Source: Paenibacillus rigui
Lineage (GTDB): Bacteria; Bacillota; Bacilli; Paenibacillales; NBRC-103111
DNA length: 64,000 nt
Assembly: GCF_002234615.1 (NCBI RefSeq)
Contig: NZ_NMQW01000034.1
Coordinates: 62,001 to 126,000 of the forward strand
Reading direction: 5' to 3'
A program made the translations under genes and the position numbers. Positions 34,011 to 43,438 of the stretch are shown here, piece after piece. Positions within the stretch are counted from its first letter, which is position 1. Each line of letters opens with the position of its first letter. The notes under the pieces are model-generated. The model was not told the origin of the DNA. It ran no database searches and was given only the letters and a program-made list of their open reading frames with translations.

Positions 34011-35726
34011 ATGATCAGAGCATTCGCCGAGCATCGAATTCGACAAACACAAGAGATCAGCGGTCAATGGGATTTTGTCACCGATCCCGACAATATCGGC
34101 ATGCAGCAGCAATGGTTCAAGTCGTTCCCCAAACCTCAAACCACTGTTTTTGTCCCTGCATGCTGGAACAACGAATTCGGGTTGTACGATTATGAAGGCG
34201 TGGCCTGGTACCGGACAACCTTCGAGCTGGTCAAGCCCGAGCATCTGCGGTTCATATGTCATGCCGTACTCGGACACGCGGACGTGTACTTGGACGGAGT
34301 ACATCTCGGCTATCATTACGGAGGCTACTCCCCGTTTGAATTGATCGTGACCCATGCGGCTGCAGGAAATCATGAGCTGATTATACGTACAGACAGCACA
34401 CTGACCCGGCAGACCATTCCGATCGATCTGGTCGATTGGTTTCATTACGGCGGTATCATTCGCCCTGTGGAGCTTCAGTACCTGTCTGATGTTTTCATCG
34501 AAAAGCTCCGCATCAGCTACACCTTGCACGATCAGGCCCGTGCGGAGGTTGGGGTCACCGTCGAGCTTCGCTCTCTTGGCTCTGCGGATCAAACCGTGCC
34601 TCTGACCCTGCAGTCTGACGGCACGGTGTTCCACGAGGAAACCGTCCATGTTCCAGCCGGGCAGACCGTCAGTGTTGAGGTCCGGCAAATATGGGAGCAG
34701 GTTCGACTCTGGCAGCCGGGCCGGGCCGAGCTGTATACGATCCGTGCAGCCACCGATACGGATGATAAAATCGACCGGATCGGCTTCCGCCGAATCGAGG
34801 TCAAGGACCGCCGTATCTGCATAAACGGCGAGCCTATTTACTTGCAGGGCGTTAACCGCCACGACGAGCATCCGGAGTGGGGGTTTGCTTTTCCGCCGAA
34901 GCTGATGAAAAAGGATCTCGATCTCATCAAAGAGCTCGGATGCAATACCGTACGGGGTTCGCATTATCCCCAAAGCCCGTACTGGATCGATCTGCTGGAT
35001 GAGCACGGTATCCTTTATTGGAGCGAAATCCCGATGTGGGGCGCTCTTATGCCGAAAGAAGTGACGACTGACGCTCTATTCCGGCAGCGTGCCATGCAAA
35101 TGATAGACGAAATGATTGAACGCGATTTTCACCATCCGAGCATTGTGTTCTGGTCGGTGCATAATGAGATCGATACGACCTGCCAGGAAGCACTGGATTT
35201 GACCGTACCGATGATTGAGCTCGTGCGCAGCAAGGATACATCGCGGCTTGTCTCCTATGCTACTATGCATCCGTTGAACGATGTGCTGCTGCCCTTGTTC
35301 GATGTCATCGGGATTAACAAATACCATGGCTGGTACGAAGGCAAAGTGGAGGGCTTCGAGGACATGCTGGGGCAGTTTCATGCCTACGCGGAGTCCATGG
35401 GCGCCGGAAACAAGCCGATTCTGATGACAGAATTCGGCGCGGCCGGCATCTATGGGGACACTGGCTGGGAGCCTCGCTTATTCAGCGAGGATTACCAGGC
35501 CCACGTCATTTCCGAGGCGCTCCGTATCTTCCGCAGCGATCCTAGAATCGGAGGGACCTACATTTGGCAGTTCGCCGATGTGCGCGCCGACCTGCAAAGC
35601 CAGCGGAACAGCTTCCGCGACCGGGCCAGAAGCTTCAACAACAAAGGCTTGTTGAATGAATACCGAAAGCCCAAGCAGGCATACCGCGTCGTGAGGGACA
35701 TCTACACGTCGGGCAGCGTGAAATAA
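34011..35726 (+). CDS. uidA: Glycoside hydrolase family 2 beta-glucuronidase
   Basis: This 571-residue cytoplasmic GH2 enzyme lacks a signal peptide. The sugar-binding domain lies at about 15-175, an immunoglobulin-like domain at about 180-270 and the TIM barrel at 270-570. The acid/base Glu is in SVHNEIDT and the nucleophile Glu in LMTEFGAAG. The NxKG motif that recognises the glucuronate carboxylate is present as NNKG near the C-terminus, which favours glucuronidase over galactosidase. AGGAGG lies eight bases before ATG 34011. The divergent AraC gene probably senses the inducer. Confidence 0.9.
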   Translation: MIRAFAEHRIRQTQEISGQWDFVTDPDNIGMQQQWFKSFPKPQTTVFVPACWNNEFGLYDYEGVAWYRTTFELVKPEHLRFICHAVLGHADVYLDGVHLGYHYGGYSPFELIVTHAAAGNHELIIRTDSTLTRQTIPIDLVDWFHYGGIIRPVELQYLSDVFIEKLRISYTLHDQARAEVGVTVELRSLGSADQTVPLTLQSDGTVFHEETVHVPAGQTVSVEVRQIWEQVRLWQPGRAELYTIRAATDTDDKIDRIGFRRIEVKDRRICINGEPIYLQGVNRHDEHPEWGFAFPPKLMKKDLDLIKELGCNTVRGSHYPQSPYWIDLLDEHGILYWSEIPMWGALMPKEVTTDALFRQRAMQMIDEMIERDFHHPSIVFWSVHNEIDTTCQEALDLTVPMIELVRSKDTSRLVSYATMHPLNDVLLPLFDVIGINKYHGWYEGKVEGFEDMLGQFHAYAESMGAGNKPILMTEFGAAGIYGDTGWEPRLFSEDYQAHVISEALRIFRSDPRIGGTYIWQFADVRADLQSQRNSFRDRARSFNNKGLLNEYRKPKQAYRVVRDIYTSGSVK

Positions 35727-35776
35727 CCAAGCCTATCCGGCTTTTCCGTCCATTCATTAGATAATCGGTTTATTCG

Positions 35777-35830
35777 AAAAAAGCAAAGCAGCCAACGGCT
35801 CCGTCAAGGAGATCGCATTGGCTGCTTCGC
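35777..35830. terminator. Shared terminator between uidA and capA
   Basis: AAAGCAGCCAA pairs with TTGGCTGCTT around a 22-nt loop. A T-rich tail is clear on the minus strand, downstream of capA. Confidence 0.83.
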
Positions 35831-35864
35831 TTTATATAAATATTGGATCGCAGCTTGGAGTCTG

Positions 35865-37364
35865 TCAGGGCTCCGTTTTTTTGGGAGGCTGCGTCGTTGT
35901 TGGCTTTGGAGCTGGTGTGGTCTGCGACTTGGACGTAGACGAGTTGCCTTCCGTCTTGCTCCCCGATGCTGGCGCACTGCCCTTGGCGGCTCCGTTGGAT
36001 GGAGCCGTGCTTTTGGTGGTGCTTCCGCCCGAAGCAGCCCCGCTCGTTTTCTTCGTTTCGGTCGCTTTCTTGACGACAGCAGGCACCGGTGCAGGCGCAG
36101 GCTGAGGTGGAGCCTGAACGATGCTGCCATCCTTATCCACACGGGCATTGATGGAAATGCGTCCCATTTTGTCAAACAGCTTGGCCCCGTCCTCCTCTGT
36201 CATCTTTACCGGCTGCGCCCATTTCGTTAAAATCGGCGTCATCTGAAGGTCGCAATTTCTATCCTTCGTGCACTCCGCATTCAGAATCATACTTTCCCAT
36301 GTATTGGAATCTTCATTCGTCGTAAATATGAAATTGCCCAGGCTGTAGGCGATCCACTTCCCTTTATATTGCTCGAAACCCTGCACCACATGAGGGTGAC
36401 TGCCGATAACAAGATCGGCCCCCTGATCAATATATTTGTGGGCCAGATCGGTTTGTTCCTTGGCGGCGTTATTTTGCCGCTCTACTCCCCAGTGGGCAAT
36501 CACGACAACAAGGTCCGCCTGCTCTCTGGCCGAGGCTATCGCTTCCAACGGAAGCTCAGGGGAGTATGTACCGGCTACGCCGGGCTTGTTTTTACCTGCA
36601 TACCAGGAATTATCGGGAACGACCCGGCTAAAGCCGAGAAAAGCGATTTTAACGCCCGAACGCTCCATGATGACGGGTTTGTAAGCCTCATCGCTATCTC
36701 TTCCTGTCCCTACCCGCTTCACACCCGCCTTATCAAGATAATCCAGCGTGTCCAGCAATCCGATCTGACCATAATCCATAATATGATTATTCGCCGTGTT
36801 GACCAGGTCAATCCCGGCAGCCTGAAGAGCCGGCAGCGCCTCCGGCGAGGATCGATACACATACTCCTTGGACTGGGCCGTCCCCTGTGTCGTGAAAGGC
36901 GTTTCCAAGTTCGCTACAGTAATGTCCGCTTTTTTCAAATTGTCGGATACGAATTGGAACGGATAATCCCAACCGTTTTTCTTCAACAAATCCTCCACCT
37001 TGCTCGCAAACATCACGTCACCGATGAAAGACAGGTTTACCGTACCCTCTTTCTGACTGTCTGCGGAAGCCGTTTCTACCTTCCCTCCGGCTGACGGATC
37101 TCCTGAAGCCCTTCCAGCATCAGAGCCGGTTGAAGACGGCGGTATCGTTCCCCCTGATATGACCATCGGATTCACTGTTTGCGGAGCAGAGTTTGCCGGA
37201 GATTGTACCGCTTGCGGGGCAGTGCCTTCTTCTCTTGATAACCAGTTCATTAAATAAGAGAAGGAAGCAATCGTAACCAGGCTGAGCACACCTATGGTGA
37301 TCCAAGTGTTACGTTTGTTTTGATTGACCTTGGCCTTCTGATGTTTTGTTGAACGGGATTCTAT
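35865..37364 (-). CDS. CapA family poly-gamma-glutamate synthesis-type protein, start at ATA
   Basis: This is a membrane-anchored, surface-exposed CapA/PGA_cap protein with a calcineurin-like fold: LSFIGDVMFASKVED, VANLETPFT, NTANNHIMDYG, VVIAHWGVERQ and VIGSHPHVVQG are all present. A long low-complexity Pro/Lys/Thr/Ser tail follows from about residue 400 of the shorter reading. The best ribosome binding site (AAAGGAG, 37374-37380) is nine bases before an ATA codon at 37364, with ATC at 37367. From ATA the protein has 499 residues and a proper basic N-terminus (ESRSTKHQKAKVNQNKRNTW) before the membrane helix. The first standard start, GTG 37289, has no ribosome binding site and removes that basic segment. 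Confidence 0.85.
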   Translation of the reverse strand: MESRSTKHQKAKVNQNKRNTWITIGVLSLVTIASFSYLMNWLSREEGTAPQAVQSPANSAPQTVNPMVISGGTIPPSSTGSDAGRASGDPSAGGKVETASADSQKEGTVNLSFIGDVMFASKVEDLLKKNGWDYPFQFVSDNLKKADITVANLETPFTTQGTAQSKEYVYRSSPEALPALQAAGIDLVNTANNHIMDYGQIGLLDTLDYLDKAGVKRVGTGRDSDEAYKPVIMERSGVKIAFLGFSRVVPDNSWYAGKNKPGVAGTYSPELPLEAIASAREQADLVVVIAHWGVERQNNAAKEQTDLAHKYIDQGADLVIGSHPHVVQGFEQYKGKWIAYSLGNFIFTTNEDSNTWESMILNAECTKDRNCDLQMTPILTKWAQPVKMTEEDGAKLFDKMGRISINARVDKDGSIVQAPPQPAPAPVPAVVKKATETKKTSGAASGGSTTKSTAPSNGAAKGSAPASGSKTEGNSSTSKSQTTPAPKPTTTQPPKKTEP

Positions 37365-37732
37365 GATGACCTACTCCTTTATCTGTATCAATCCGTACTT
37401 TGAAGTACCATGCTTTGTAGACTCCTGCTATTATACCAAAACTTGCCGGACAGGTCATGAATCCATAGTGGCAAAAATAACAGTTGCCAAACCCATCCAT
37501 TTTTTGATATGATTCTCTTCGTCTCTCATTTCACCCTACGCTGTATCCTCTACAAGTTACCACTTATGCACCCGCTGCAAGTACCGTTACTCACCCATTC
37601 ACTTGTTTGAACGTACCCGCTGCCGTTACCAGCCGGTGCCGCACGCTGCCGTAATCGAGCAAACGAAATTAGTATTAACCAAGTATCGCTTTCGAAGCAA
37701 GTTTTGCTACACAAAACTTTTAGGAGGTGCCC
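37365..37732. other. Divergent intergenic region between capA and the ABC-2 operon
   Basis: This 368-bp stretch has no gene. It holds the capA ribosome binding site and a capA promoter on the minus strand (extended TGGTATAAT at 37430-37438 with ATGACC 17 bp upstream). Between 37566 and 37660 there are loose direct repeats of the type CCGCTGC...CGTTAC (three copies). At 37699-37719 an AAGTTTTG/CAAAACTT hairpin sits just before the AGGAGG of the ABC gene. I see no known RNA family. Confidence 0.5.
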
Positions 37733-38512
37733 ATGCTTTTTGCGATATTAATTAAAAAAGCGTATGAACGCAACCTGCAGTACCGGGCGTCGCACATCAT
37801 TAACACAGTAGCGAGTGCAGCATTCGGGCTTATTTACGTGTCGATCTGGAAGGGCGTCGGCCAGCCTGCAAATGGCGGTGGCTATACGCTGGACAATGTG
37901 ATCCACTATGTCGCCTTCAATCAAGTCTGCCTTTGGATAACGCTGTTTATTACCAACGGTCTCGGTATCGAGCGTTCGGTACGAACCGGACAAATTTCGC
38001 TCGATCTGATGCGTCCTGTGCATTTGTTCTACCACTTGATGTGCCGCGAATGGGGACAGATCGGATATCAGCTGTTGTACAAATCACTGCCTATTTATCT
38101 GCTCTATGTTCTGGCGCTGGATCTACCGGTTCCGACGAGTGCCGCGACCTGGCTGTGGACGGTGTTCGCATTGACAATGGCGGCATACATGAATATTTGC
38201 ATCAATTATTTAATCGGCGTGACAGCCCTGTGGACAACCGAGTCCAACTGGCTGTTCTGGGTCCATTACTCCTTATCGACGGTGCTGTCCGGCTTCCTTA
38301 TTCCTATCGATTGGCTGCCTGCATGGCTCAGAAGCATCAGTCAGCTGTCATTCTACCCTTATATGCAATACTTCCCTTCCAAAATTTATCTTGGCCTGGC
38401 TCAAGCCTCCTCCGTCGTAACCGGCGCTTTGCTATGGTGTTTGATCTTAACTCTGCTCTGTTTAGGCGCGACTTCACTTGTTCGCCGAAAGCTGGAGGTG
38501 CAGGGAGGTTGA
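37733..38512 (+). CDS. ABC-2 type permease subunit
   Basis: This 259-residue membrane protein has six predicted helices, first of a permease pair. It belongs to the COG4587/COG3694 group of ABC-2 exporters, marked by the N-terminal YRASHIINTVASAAFGLIY and the cytoplasmic motif GQISLDLMRPVHLFYH. AGGAGG lies five bases before ATG 37733. Its TGA overlaps the TTG start of the next permease. The exported compound is unknown. Confidence 0.87.
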   Translation: MLFAILIKKAYERNLQYRASHIINTVASAAFGLIYVSIWKGVGQPANGGGYTLDNVIHYVAFNQVCLWITLFITNGLGIERSVRTGQISLDLMRPVHLFYHLMCREWGQIGYQLLYKSLPIYLLYVLALDLPVPTSAATWLWTVFALTMAAYMNICINYLIGVTALWTTESNWLFWVHYSLSTVLSGFLIPIDWLPAWLRSISQLSFYPYMQYFPSKIYLGLAQASSVVTGALLWCLILTLLCLGATSLVRRKLEVQGG

Positions 38513-39300
38513 ACACAATCCGAATGTATATCCTTCTCGTGCGAGCCAGTGTGCGAAGCAGGATGCAGTATAAATTCAATTTTTGGCTCTCTACGCTGCT
38601 GGCAGCCATTGTGAACTTGATGGATTTCGCGCTCATTTCCATCATCCTGTGGAAGTTCGGCAGTCTCAAAGGCTGGTCCATTTATGAAATCGGTTACTTA
38701 TACGGCACCATCATGCTGTCCAAGGCCATTTACCGCAGCTTCGCCAACGATGTGCATCATCTCGAAAAATATTTGGTTTCAGGCGACCTCGACCAGCTGC
38801 TGATCCGCCCGATTCCGCTGCTGCTCGCGCTCATGGCCCAAAACTTCCGCGTCATGTTCGGAGAATACATTCAAGGCGGAATTATTCTAGTGCTGTGTAT
38901 GAAAACGATGCTAAGCACGGGTCAGATCGATGGATGGGCCATCCCCCAGACCATTGCCGTTATCCTCATCGGGTCCGTGATCTTGTTCGCCATTGGACTC
39001 GGAACCGCAACGTTCGGCTTCTGGATTACGAGAGTCAGCGATTTGCAAAATGTAACCGAGGATGCGGCCCGCACCGCCGTCCAATACCCGATGGAGCTGT
39101 ACCCCGGCTGGCTCCGCGGTATTTTGTTAACACTTATTCCGGTCGGAATAGCCAACTATGTACCTGCACTGTATGTGCTTCGCGACGAATTCGGCTGGTG
39201 GCTGCTGCCCGCAACCACGCTATTCGCTGCCGTGTTCTTGTGGCTCATGCTGCAGTTCTGGAAACTGGGTATGACACGTTACCAAAGTACGGGAAGCTGA
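38509..39300 (+). CDS. ABC-2 type permease subunit, second
   Basis: The protein has about 263 residues with six helices and is homologous in layout to the preceding gene (LIRPIPLLLALMAQ matches the LMRPVHLFYH position). The TTG at 38509 overlaps the preceding stop (TTGA) and follows GGAGG by ten bases, so translation is coupled; ATG 38524 is a possible later start. A much longer open frame extends upstream to 37933 but only shadows the first permease. The ATPase gene follows after 135 bp. Confidence 0.86.
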   Translation: MNTIRMYILLVRASVRSRMQYKFNFWLSTLLAAIVNLMDFALISIILWKFGSLKGWSIYEIGYLYGTIMLSKAIYRSFANDVHHLEKYLVSGDLDQLLIRPIPLLLALMAQNFRVMFGEYIQGGIILVLCMKTMLSTGQIDGWAIPQTIAVILIGSVILFAIGLGTATFGFWITRVSDLQNVTEDAARTAVQYPMELYPGWLRGILLTLIPVGIANYVPALYVLRDEFGWWLLPATTLFAAVFLWLMLQFWKLGMTRYQSTGS

Positions 39301-39435
39301 TCGGATTCATGGCGGCCTGCACCAAACAAATCTGCATGTCCAAGGTACAGTCCAGGAGGCTGCAGCGCACCTCCCGCCAAATGGCGGAGATCTGCAGTCT
39401 TCAGCTGTCTGTACGCTGAAAGGAGCCAATGACAC

Positions 39436-40404
39436 ATGATAGAAGTACAACACCTTACCAAAAGCTTTCGGATTCCGGTCTCCGGCAAAGGAAGATGGGA
39501 CAAGATTCATGCGCTGCTGACCGGAAAGCATGAAGAGAAGAAAGCTGTCCACGACATCAGCTTTCAGGTTGACCGAGGTGAATTCGTAGGCTATATCGGA
39601 CCGAACGGAGCCGGGAAATCGACAACAATCAAGATGCTGACCGGCATTCTGCATCCTTCCTCCGGAGCCGTGCTTATTGACGGCCGCAGTCCCCACCGGG
39701 CAAGGCGTCAGGTTGTCCGCAAGCTCGGCGTTGTGTTCGGCCAGCGAAGCCAGCTGTGGTGGGATTTGCCTGTGAAGGATTCCTTTGATATCCTGGCAGC
39801 TATGTACAACATCGACCCGGTGCAGAAGCGCCGCACCTTATCCGAGCTTAGCGAGCTGCTTCAGCTCGATGAATTCATAAGAACACCCGTTCGCAAGCTA
39901 TCTCTCGGACAGCGGATGCGGGGGGATCTCGCAGCGGCCATGCTGCATAACCCCGATATCCTGTTTCTTGATGAGCCGACCATCGGCCTCGATATTGTAG
40001 CCAAGAAGGCCATCCGGAGCCTGCTGAAATCGTTGAACCGCGATTTGGGCAAGACGATCCTGCTCACCACCCACGATATGGATGATATTGAGCAGCTATG
40101 CGAACGGGTGATGGTCATCAACCGCGGACAGCTCGCTTATGACGGTACAATTGACGGCTTGCGGGAACGCATCGGACTCCCGACTTTAATAAAAATCAGC
40201 TTTGCTGAACCAATGCACATCCCGCCTGATTGGAGCGGCGGATTTACCATCGTGGAACGCAACGGAACGTCCATGACCGTTCAGTGCAACCGGAAAAACA
40301 TTCAGGCCATGGAGGTGCTGCGCCAAATCGAGCAGTGGGGCACTATCGAGGATGTACACATGGAAGAGCCGGATTTCGAGGAAGTGATTCATCGAATCTA
40401 TTAA
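39436..40404 (+). CDS. ABC transporter ATPase
   Basis: This 322-residue ATP-binding subunit belongs to the COG4586 group that pairs with COG3694/COG4587 permeases. Walker A is GPNGAGKSTT, the signature is LSLGQRMR, a variant typical of this subgroup, Walker B is ILFLDEPT, and the switch His lies in LTTHDMDD. A C-terminal domain of about 80 residues follows. AAAGGAG precedes ATG 39436. Together with the two permeases it forms an exporter of unknown cargo. Confidence 0.93.
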   Translation: MIEVQHLTKSFRIPVSGKGRWDKIHALLTGKHEEKKAVHDISFQVDRGEFVGYIGPNGAGKSTTIKMLTGILHPSSGAVLIDGRSPHRARRQVVRKLGVVFGQRSQLWWDLPVKDSFDILAAMYNIDPVQKRRTLSELSELLQLDEFIRTPVRKLSLGQRMRGDLAAAMLHNPDILFLDEPTIGLDIVAKKAIRSLLKSLNRDLGKTILLTTHDMDDIEQLCERVMVINRGQLAYDGTIDGLRERIGLPTLIKISFAEPMHIPPDWSGGFTIVERNGTSMTVQCNRKNIQAMEVLRQIEQWGTIEDVHMEEPDFEEVIHRIY

Positions 40405-40506
40405 ATCAATGGAAGGGACATCCAGGCTTTGGGTGTCTCTTTCCGTTAAAAAACTTTATAATATAAGTACAATACGACAAAAGCTCAACGAAAGGAGTCA
40501 TGGACC

Positions 40507-41262
40507 ATGGCAAAAGTGGCAATCCTATCCGATATCCATGGAAATCTGCCTGCATTGGAAGCCGTCATTAAGGATATTCGGAGACGGAAAATAAAACGTA
40601 TCGTTTGTCTTGGAGATTTGGTGGGCAAAGGCCCCCAGCCTGCTGAAGTCGTGGACCGTATTCGCGAAATATGTGAATTGACGGTACAGGGGAATTGGGA
40701 CTTGGGCATCCAGGAGCCCCAGGTCAAGGATGCTGGGCTATGGCAGCAGGAAAGACTCGGCGAGGAACGGCTCCGTTATTTAAAGGATCTGCCTTTTTCC
40801 GCAGATCTTCACTTAAGCGGCCGTTGGCTCCGCCTGCTGCATGCCTCCTCCAAAAGCGTATACCACCGCATTCCGCGTAAAGCCTCAAAGAAAGAAAGAC
40901 TCAGCCTGTTCCAGCATACGGAGCTGACGGGGTTCCCGGAAGGCGAATTCGAAGGACGGACTCCCGACGTCGTCGGCTATGGGGATATCCATGTCCCTTT
41001 CGTCCAGACCGTCAAAACGAAGGAAGGCCACGGCCTGCTCTTGTTCAATACCGGCAGCGTGGGAGCTCCCTATGACGGTATCCCCCAAGCGTCTTATACG
41101 ATCGTAGAGGGGAAGCCGGATGGCGGAGCGGACGAGCCGTTTTCCATTCAGATGGTTCGTGTTCCTTACAATGTGGAGCAAGTGATTGCCATCGCCGAGC
41201 AGGTCCAGCTGCCGAATCTTGAAAGGTTTCGTTATGAAATGAGAACAGGCTTGGAGCAATGA
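40507..41262 (+). CDS. Calcineurin-like metallophosphoesterase
   Basis: This 251-residue cytoplasmic phosphoesterase has LSDIHGNLPALEAV and CLGDLVGKGPQP for the first two metal motifs. The third is QGNWD rather than the usual GNHD, and the last is GYGDIHVPF in place of GHTHxP. It resembles the YfcE/MJ0936-like group; substrate unknown. AAAGGAG precedes ATG 40507. The MFS gene follows after 43 bp on the same strand. Confidence 0.87.
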   Translation: MAKVAILSDIHGNLPALEAVIKDIRRRKIKRIVCLGDLVGKGPQPAEVVDRIREICELTVQGNWDLGIQEPQVKDAGLWQQERLGEERLRYLKDLPFSADLHLSGRWLRLLHASSKSVYHRIPRKASKKERLSLFQHTELTGFPEGEFEGRTPDVVGYGDIHVPFVQTVKTKEGHGLLLFNTGSVGAPYDGIPQASYTIVEGKPDGGADEPFSIQMVRVPYNVEQVIAIAEQVQLPNLERFRYEMRTGLEQ

Positions 41263-41305
41263 ACAGCGAAGTCAGTCTATACAGCAGGAAAAGAGGAGAA
41301 TCATT

Positions 41306-42514
41306 TTGGCCCGATGGCAAATTAATTTAACCGTGCTTTGGCTCGGTCAGTTTCTGGTGATGGGGGGAATGACGATGATCATTCCTTTCCTTCCCTTATA
41401 CATACAGGAAATGGGCGTAACTGATGCGCATGAAGTCGCTATGTGGTCCAGTGTTATTTTCGCAGGAAATTTCGTGACCTCGTTTCTGTTCCAGCCGCTC
41501 TGGGGAGGACTGGCCGACCGCTATGGCAGGAAGGTCATGCTGCTGCGCTCCGGCTTCGGCATGGCAGTTGTCATGACGCTCATGGGCTTCGCAAGCGATC
41601 CGCTGCATCTGCTGCTCCTCCGGGTAATGAACGGAGTCATCTCCGGCTTTATGCCGGCAGCCGTTGCATTGATGTCCACCAACACGCCACGGGAAAAAAT
41701 CGGCTTCGCGATGGGCACACTCCAATCCGGAGGCGTAGCGGGCTCCATTCTGGGCCCGTTTATCGGCGGGCTTTTGGCCGAGTGGATCGGCTTCCGCTCC
41801 ATCTTTTACATTACCGGAATACTGCTATTCTGTGCCTCGCTGCTTGCCCTGTTTCTCGTCAAAGAGAAATTCGATGCGTCGGCTGCGCAAAGCAAGCCTA
41901 AAATTTCGCTCCTGCAAGGCTTCCGGGAGCTGAAGCAAACCAGAGAGCTGCCGGCTTTGTATGCGGTAACCTTCGTCATCCAATTTTCGATGCTCAGCTC
42001 GATGGCCCTGATCCCGCTGTTTGTCCAGGAGCTCCATGGCAAAGGTGAAATGCTGGCATTTTATGCCGGACTCGTCGGCTCCGTTACCGGTTTCTCCAAT
42101 ATGATTGCTTCGCCTCTGCTTGGACGGCTGAGTGACCGAATCGGTCCCGTCAAAATTCTCGCCTTCTGCTTGCTCGGTGCAGCGGTCTCCTTCATTCCAC
42201 AGGCACTCGTCACGAATATTTGGCAGCTGTTAGCCGCGCGGTTCATGCTGGGCATCTTTATGGGAGGCATGCTTCCGAGCGTGCAGATGCTCATTCGGAC
42301 CTATACCCCTAACGGTATGGAAAGCCGCTCCTACAGCTTCAATACGAGCGCGCTCTCATTGGGCAACATGCTTGGACCTGTTGTGGGCGGGGTTCTCTCC
42401 AGCTCCATTGGCATTAAAGGGTTGTTCGTGATGGCTGCCGTGCTGCTGTTTGCCAACATGCTTTGGGTTCGCAAGACCCTGTTTCATGGCGGGACGAAGC
42501 AAAGAGCAGGGTAA
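41306..42514 (+). CDS. MFS multidrug-type transporter
   Basis: This 402-residue protein has 12 membrane helices. The loop 2-3 motif GGLADRYGRKVMLLRS, the drug/H+ antiporter-like LLLRVMNGVISGFMPAAVALM, and the repeated LGRLSDRIGPVKIL in the second half place it in the drug-efflux type of MFS. Cargo is unknown. AGAGGAG lies before TTG 41306. Confidence 0.88.
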   Translation: MARWQINLTVLWLGQFLVMGGMTMIIPFLPLYIQEMGVTDAHEVAMWSSVIFAGNFVTSFLFQPLWGGLADRYGRKVMLLRSGFGMAVVMTLMGFASDPLHLLLLRVMNGVISGFMPAAVALMSTNTPREKIGFAMGTLQSGGVAGSILGPFIGGLLAEWIGFRSIFYITGILLFCASLLALFLVKEKFDASAAQSKPKISLLQGFRELKQTRELPALYAVTFVIQFSMLSSMALIPLFVQELHGKGEMLAFYAGLVGSVTGFSNMIASPLLGRLSDRIGPVKILAFCLLGAAVSFIPQALVTNIWQLLAARFMLGIFMGGMLPSVQMLIRTYTPNGMESRSYSFNTSALSLGNMLGPVVGGVLSSSIGIKGLFVMAAVLLFANMLWVRKTLFHGGTKQRAG

Positions 42515-42570
42515 AAGCAAGGGCGCTGCAGCCTAATATCGTCCAGGCGAAACACTTCCTTGCACTGTAA

Positions 42571-42611
42571 AAAAGAGGACCTTGGCTGCTTCATCTTCAG
42601 CCAAGGTCCTC
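42571..42611 (-). terminator. Terminator of the O-methyltransferase gene
   Basis: A perfect 14-bp stem (GAGGACCTTGGCTG with CAGCCAAGGTCCTC) encloses a 9-nt loop. The minus strand has TTTTTT after it. It may also slow plus-strand read-through from the MFS gene. Confidence 0.85.
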
Positions 42612-42673
42612 CGGCGTTTTGATCTCAACTTCTCTTATGCTGAATTTGCATTTGCACAGCACATGCCATAACG

Positions 42674-43309
42674 TCAGCGTACTCTGGCGATAGCAAGGCC
42701 ATCGTATGCCGGCAAAATCACGCCTTCCAGCCGAGGATCCTTGGTCATCCCCTCATTAAACTGGCGCATTCTTACAACGCGGTTGCCCTGCGCCTGCGGG
42801 TCCATGCTGTCCCCGTGCAGCAGTGTGTTGTCCCCAACGATCACTGCGCCCGGATTGGCCAGCCGGATGGCCCATTCCAAATAATTCGGATAATTCCCTT
42901 TGTCCGCATCGATAAAAAAGAGATCGAACCTGACCCCTTCCGCTTCCAGCTGCTTCAGGCTGTCCAGCGCTTCGCCGACCCGGTACTCGACGCCGTCCCC
43001 GAGTCCGGCCTCCGTCAGATTACGGTGCGCCACATCCGCATATTCCCGCTTCAGCTCCAGGGAAACCAGCCTTCCCTCTGCGCCCAAGCCGCGTGCCAGG
43101 CAGATGCCGCTGTAACCGCCCAGCGCCCCGATTTCCAATATTCGCTGCGCTCCGGTCATTTTGACAAGCAGCGTCAGCAGCTTGCCGTAGCCGGCCGCTA
43201 CGGAGATGTCGGGCATGCCTTCCGCACGAATCACTTCCTTCACTCGCTCCAACTGGGCATCCCGCTCCAGTAGGGATTCCACATATTCCTCCGCCGATAG
43301 CTGCGTCAT
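42674..43309 (-). CDS. SAM-dependent O-methyltransferase (class I, Methyltransf_3)
   Basis: This 211-residue enzyme has ILEIGALGGYSGICLARGL for the SAM loop, FFIDADKGNYPNYLEWA with the metal-binding Asp, and VGDNTLLHG. The family includes catechol/caffeoyl-CoA type O-methyltransferases and the tRNA uridine methyltransferase TrmR; length and context do not decide between them. It is divergent from the THUMP methyltransferase gene. Confidence 0.9.
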   Translation of the reverse strand: MTQLSAEEYVESLLERDAQLERVKEVIRAEGMPDISVAAGYGKLLTLLVKMTGAQRILEIGALGGYSGICLARGLGAEGRLVSLELKREYADVAHRNLTEAGLGDGVEYRVGEALDSLKQLEAEGVRFDLFFIDADKGNYPNYLEWAIRLANPGAVIVGDNTLLHGDSMDPQAQGNRVVRMRQFNEGMTKDPRLEGVILPAYDGLAIARVR

Positions 43310-43438
43310 GCTACGATTCCTCCCGAATCATTTGTATAAACCAAGGGTTTATCCTATACTAGACTATTGTATGGCTTTTCCAAAAAGACTTCAACTTGCG
43401 CCTGACCCGCGCAGGATTAGAATATGGAGTGAAAACGA

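Noticed and set aside
33990-35006. 338-codon open frame antisense to uidA
   Set aside because: It covers clear GH2 coding sequence and has no recognisable motif.
37933-38508. N-terminal extension of the second ABC permease
   Set aside because: It lies inside the first permease in another frame and is not hydrophobic; the TTG at 38509 gives the normal protein.
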